From the NCBI GenBank assembly GCA_004296145.1, contig SEBM01000136.1, positions 1 through 8,718 of the forward strand: DNA of 8,718 nucleotides. Direction: 5' to 3'. The translations under genes and the position numbers were made by a program. The notes under the pieces are model-generated. The model saw only the letters and a list, made by a program, of their open reading frames with translations, was not told the DNA's origin and ran no database searches. This document shows positions 8,053-8,718 of this stretch, piece after piece (the stretch's first letter is position 1; each line of letters starts with the position of its first letter). The DNA is from Flavobacterium sp. (lineage in GTDB: Bacteria > Bacteroidota > Bacteroidia > Flavobacteriales > Flavobacteriaceae).

Positions 8053-8067
8053 AATTCAATTTGAATT
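8053..8067. promoter_or_regulatory. 15-bp palindrome, possible operator for the polyprenyl synthase promoter
   Basis: AATTCAA-T-TTGAATT is a perfect inverted repeat with a single central base. It lies in the spacer just upstream of the minus-strand -7 element, where a bound repressor could block RNA polymerase. It is AT-rich, so chance is possible; no regulator is identified. Confidence 0.3.
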
Positions 8068-8160
8068 ATCAGTTTCTAAATTTTAAAAGGATTTTGGCCT
8101 TAAAAATTGCAATTATGACAGATTGATTTTAATATGTTAAAATTATTTTCGAAAAAACTT

Positions 8161-8188
8161 GGAAACTTTTTTGGTATTTAGAGTTTCC
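8161..8188. promoter_or_regulatory. Inverted-repeat operator unit 1 (upstream of YceI promoter)
   Basis: GGAAACT (8161-8167), a 14-bp gap, and AGTTTCC (8182-8188) form a 7-bp dyad whose arms start 21 bp apart, about two helical turns. The unit covers the -33 element at 8170-8173. It matches the reverse complement of unit 2 (8213-8240) at 22 of 28 positions by my alignment. A dimeric transcription factor site is inferred; the regulator is not in the window. Confidence 0.65.
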
Positions 8189-8200
8189 TGTCTATATTTG
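8170..8200 (+). promoter_or_regulatory. Bacteroidota-type promoter of the YceI-family gene
   Basis: TTTG (8170-8173), a 19-bp spacer and TATATTTG (8193-8200) match the Bacteroidota primary sigma consensus (-33 TTTG, -7 TAnnTTTG) exactly. The expected transcription start is about 8205-8208, giving a leader of about 76-79 nt before ATG 8284. The promoter is sandwiched between two inverted-repeat units, so regulated expression is likely. Confidence 0.75.
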
Positions 8201-8212
8201 CACCGTTAAAAC

Positions 8213-8240
8213 GGAAACTCAGAACACTGTAAAAGTTTCC
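8213..8240. promoter_or_regulatory. Inverted-repeat operator unit 2 (start of YceI transcript)
   Basis: GGAAACT (8213-8219), a 14-bp gap, and AGTTTCC (8234-8240) repeat the geometry of unit 1 exactly, 52 bp downstream (about five helical turns). It lies just after the predicted transcription start. In RNA the arms could also pair as a 7-bp hairpin. Confidence 0.65.
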
Positions 8241-8244
8241 ATAA

Positions 8245-8266
8245 GAGTTTAATTAATTACAAACTC
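8245..8266 (+). repeat. Short inverted repeat in the YceI leader
   Basis: GAGTTT (8245-8250) and AAACTC (8261-8266) flank a 10-nt AT-rich loop, ending 17 nt before the YceI ATG. The arms share sequence with the operator arms upstream, so alternative pairings with 8215-8220 are possible. A structural role is speculative. Confidence 0.35.
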
Positions 8267-8283
8267 ATTAAAATCAACAGCTT

Positions 8284-8718
8284 ATGAAAACAACTTGGAC
8301 CCTAGACTCAACACAATCAGATGTTTTAATTAAAATGAGACATTCGATAATTGCTTATATCGACGGAACTGTAAATAAATTTGACGGTTATGTAAATATT
8401 GAAGACAACGAGATCGAAGATGCTTCTGTAGAGTTTTCATTAGATGTAAATAACAAAAATGAAAGCTTACAGCAAATCGATACGCACTTGCAGCTTAATG
8501 ATCTATTTAATGTAAATGAACATCCGATCATTAGTTTTAAATCGACTTCATTTCAAAAAGTAAATAATAATATTAATTTTTTCAAAGGAGATCTGACAAT
8601 AAAAGATGTGACAAGAGTAGTAGAACTTGATGCGGAGTTTATCGGTATCAATTCTTATAACGGCGAGAAAAAAGTTGCTTTTGAAATCAAAGGTGATATT
8701 AAACGTCAGGATTTTGGT
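8284..8718 (+). CDS. YceI-family lipid-binding protein (3' end beyond window)
   Basis: 145 codons are present and the frame is open at the window end. Family members are usually about 170-190 aa, so some 30 residues are missing. YceI proteins form a lipocalin-like beta-barrel, and some characterised members bind polyisoprenoid or other long-chain lipids. Seen: an N-terminus WTLDSTQSDVLIKMRHSI (5-22), a mid-region THLQLNDLFNVNEHPIISFKS (67-87) and GDLTIKDVTRVVELDAEF (102-119). KGDIKRQDFG (136-145) is the start of the usual C-terminal block. There is no signal peptide, so this is the cytoplasmic type rather than the periplasmic E. coli type. The ATG has no Shine-Dalgarno, and the promoter with paired operators lies upstream. 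It is divergent from the polyprenyl synthase gene. The ligand is unknown. Confidence 0.94.
   Translation, partial: MKTTWTLDSTQSDVLIKMRHSIIAYIDGTVNKFDGYVNIEDNEIEDASVEFSLDVNNKNESLQQIDTHLQLNDLFNVNEHPIISFKSTSFQKVNNNINFFKGDLTIKDVTRVVELDAEFIGINSYNGEKKVAFEIKGDIKRQDFG

Noticed and set aside
8126..8143. Inverted repeat ATTTTAA-TATG-TTAAAAT in the divergent region
   Set aside because: Nearly pure A/T, not placed at either promoter core, and too weak to call an operator or terminator.

Overview
The window looks like a chromosomal segment of a Flavobacterium-type Bacteroidota. The DNA is AT-rich and coding density is high. Shine-Dalgarno signals are mostly absent. Promoter-like sites match the Bacteroidota consensus (TTTG, about 19 bp, TAnnTTTG), and the proteins resemble flavobacterial families.

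Left part (125-6584, + strand): a compact three-gene operon for making and exporting a ribosomally synthesised, post-translationally modified peptide. It encodes an HlyD-type periplasmic adaptor, a C39-peptidase-containing ABC transporter (PCAT) and a full-length class I lanthipeptide dehydratase (LanB). The first two genes overlap by 8 nt and the third follows after 18 nt. LanB would dehydrate Ser/Thr of a precursor using glutamyl-tRNA. The PCAT would cut off a double-glycine-type leader and pump the peptide across the inner membrane. HlyD would link it to an outer-membrane TolC-type channel encoded elsewhere. This is a hybrid layout: class I (LanB) modification with the processing and export usual for class II lanthipeptides and microcins. 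No precursor peptide, LanC cyclase or immunity gene lies in the window, so they are expected upstream of position 1 or elsewhere.

Middle (6609-8016, - strand): a small unrecognised helical protein gene converges on lanB with a 24-bp gap. Upstream of it on the same strand is a short-chain trans-polyprenyl diphosphate synthase (FPP/GGPP-synthase family), an isoprenoid housekeeping enzyme. Its ATG is at 8016; an in-frame TTG further upstream lies inside the probable promoter.

Right part (8017-8718): a divergent intergenic region and the first 145 codons of a cytoplasmic YceI-family lipid-binding protein, cut by the window end. The YceI promoter is flanked by two 28-bp inverted-repeat units (GGAAACT-N14-AGTTTCC). 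They lie 52 bp apart and are inverted copies of each other, which is the strongest unexplained regulatory signal in the window. The head-to-head pairing of a polyprenyl synthase with a member of a polyisoprenoid-binding family is also worth noting.
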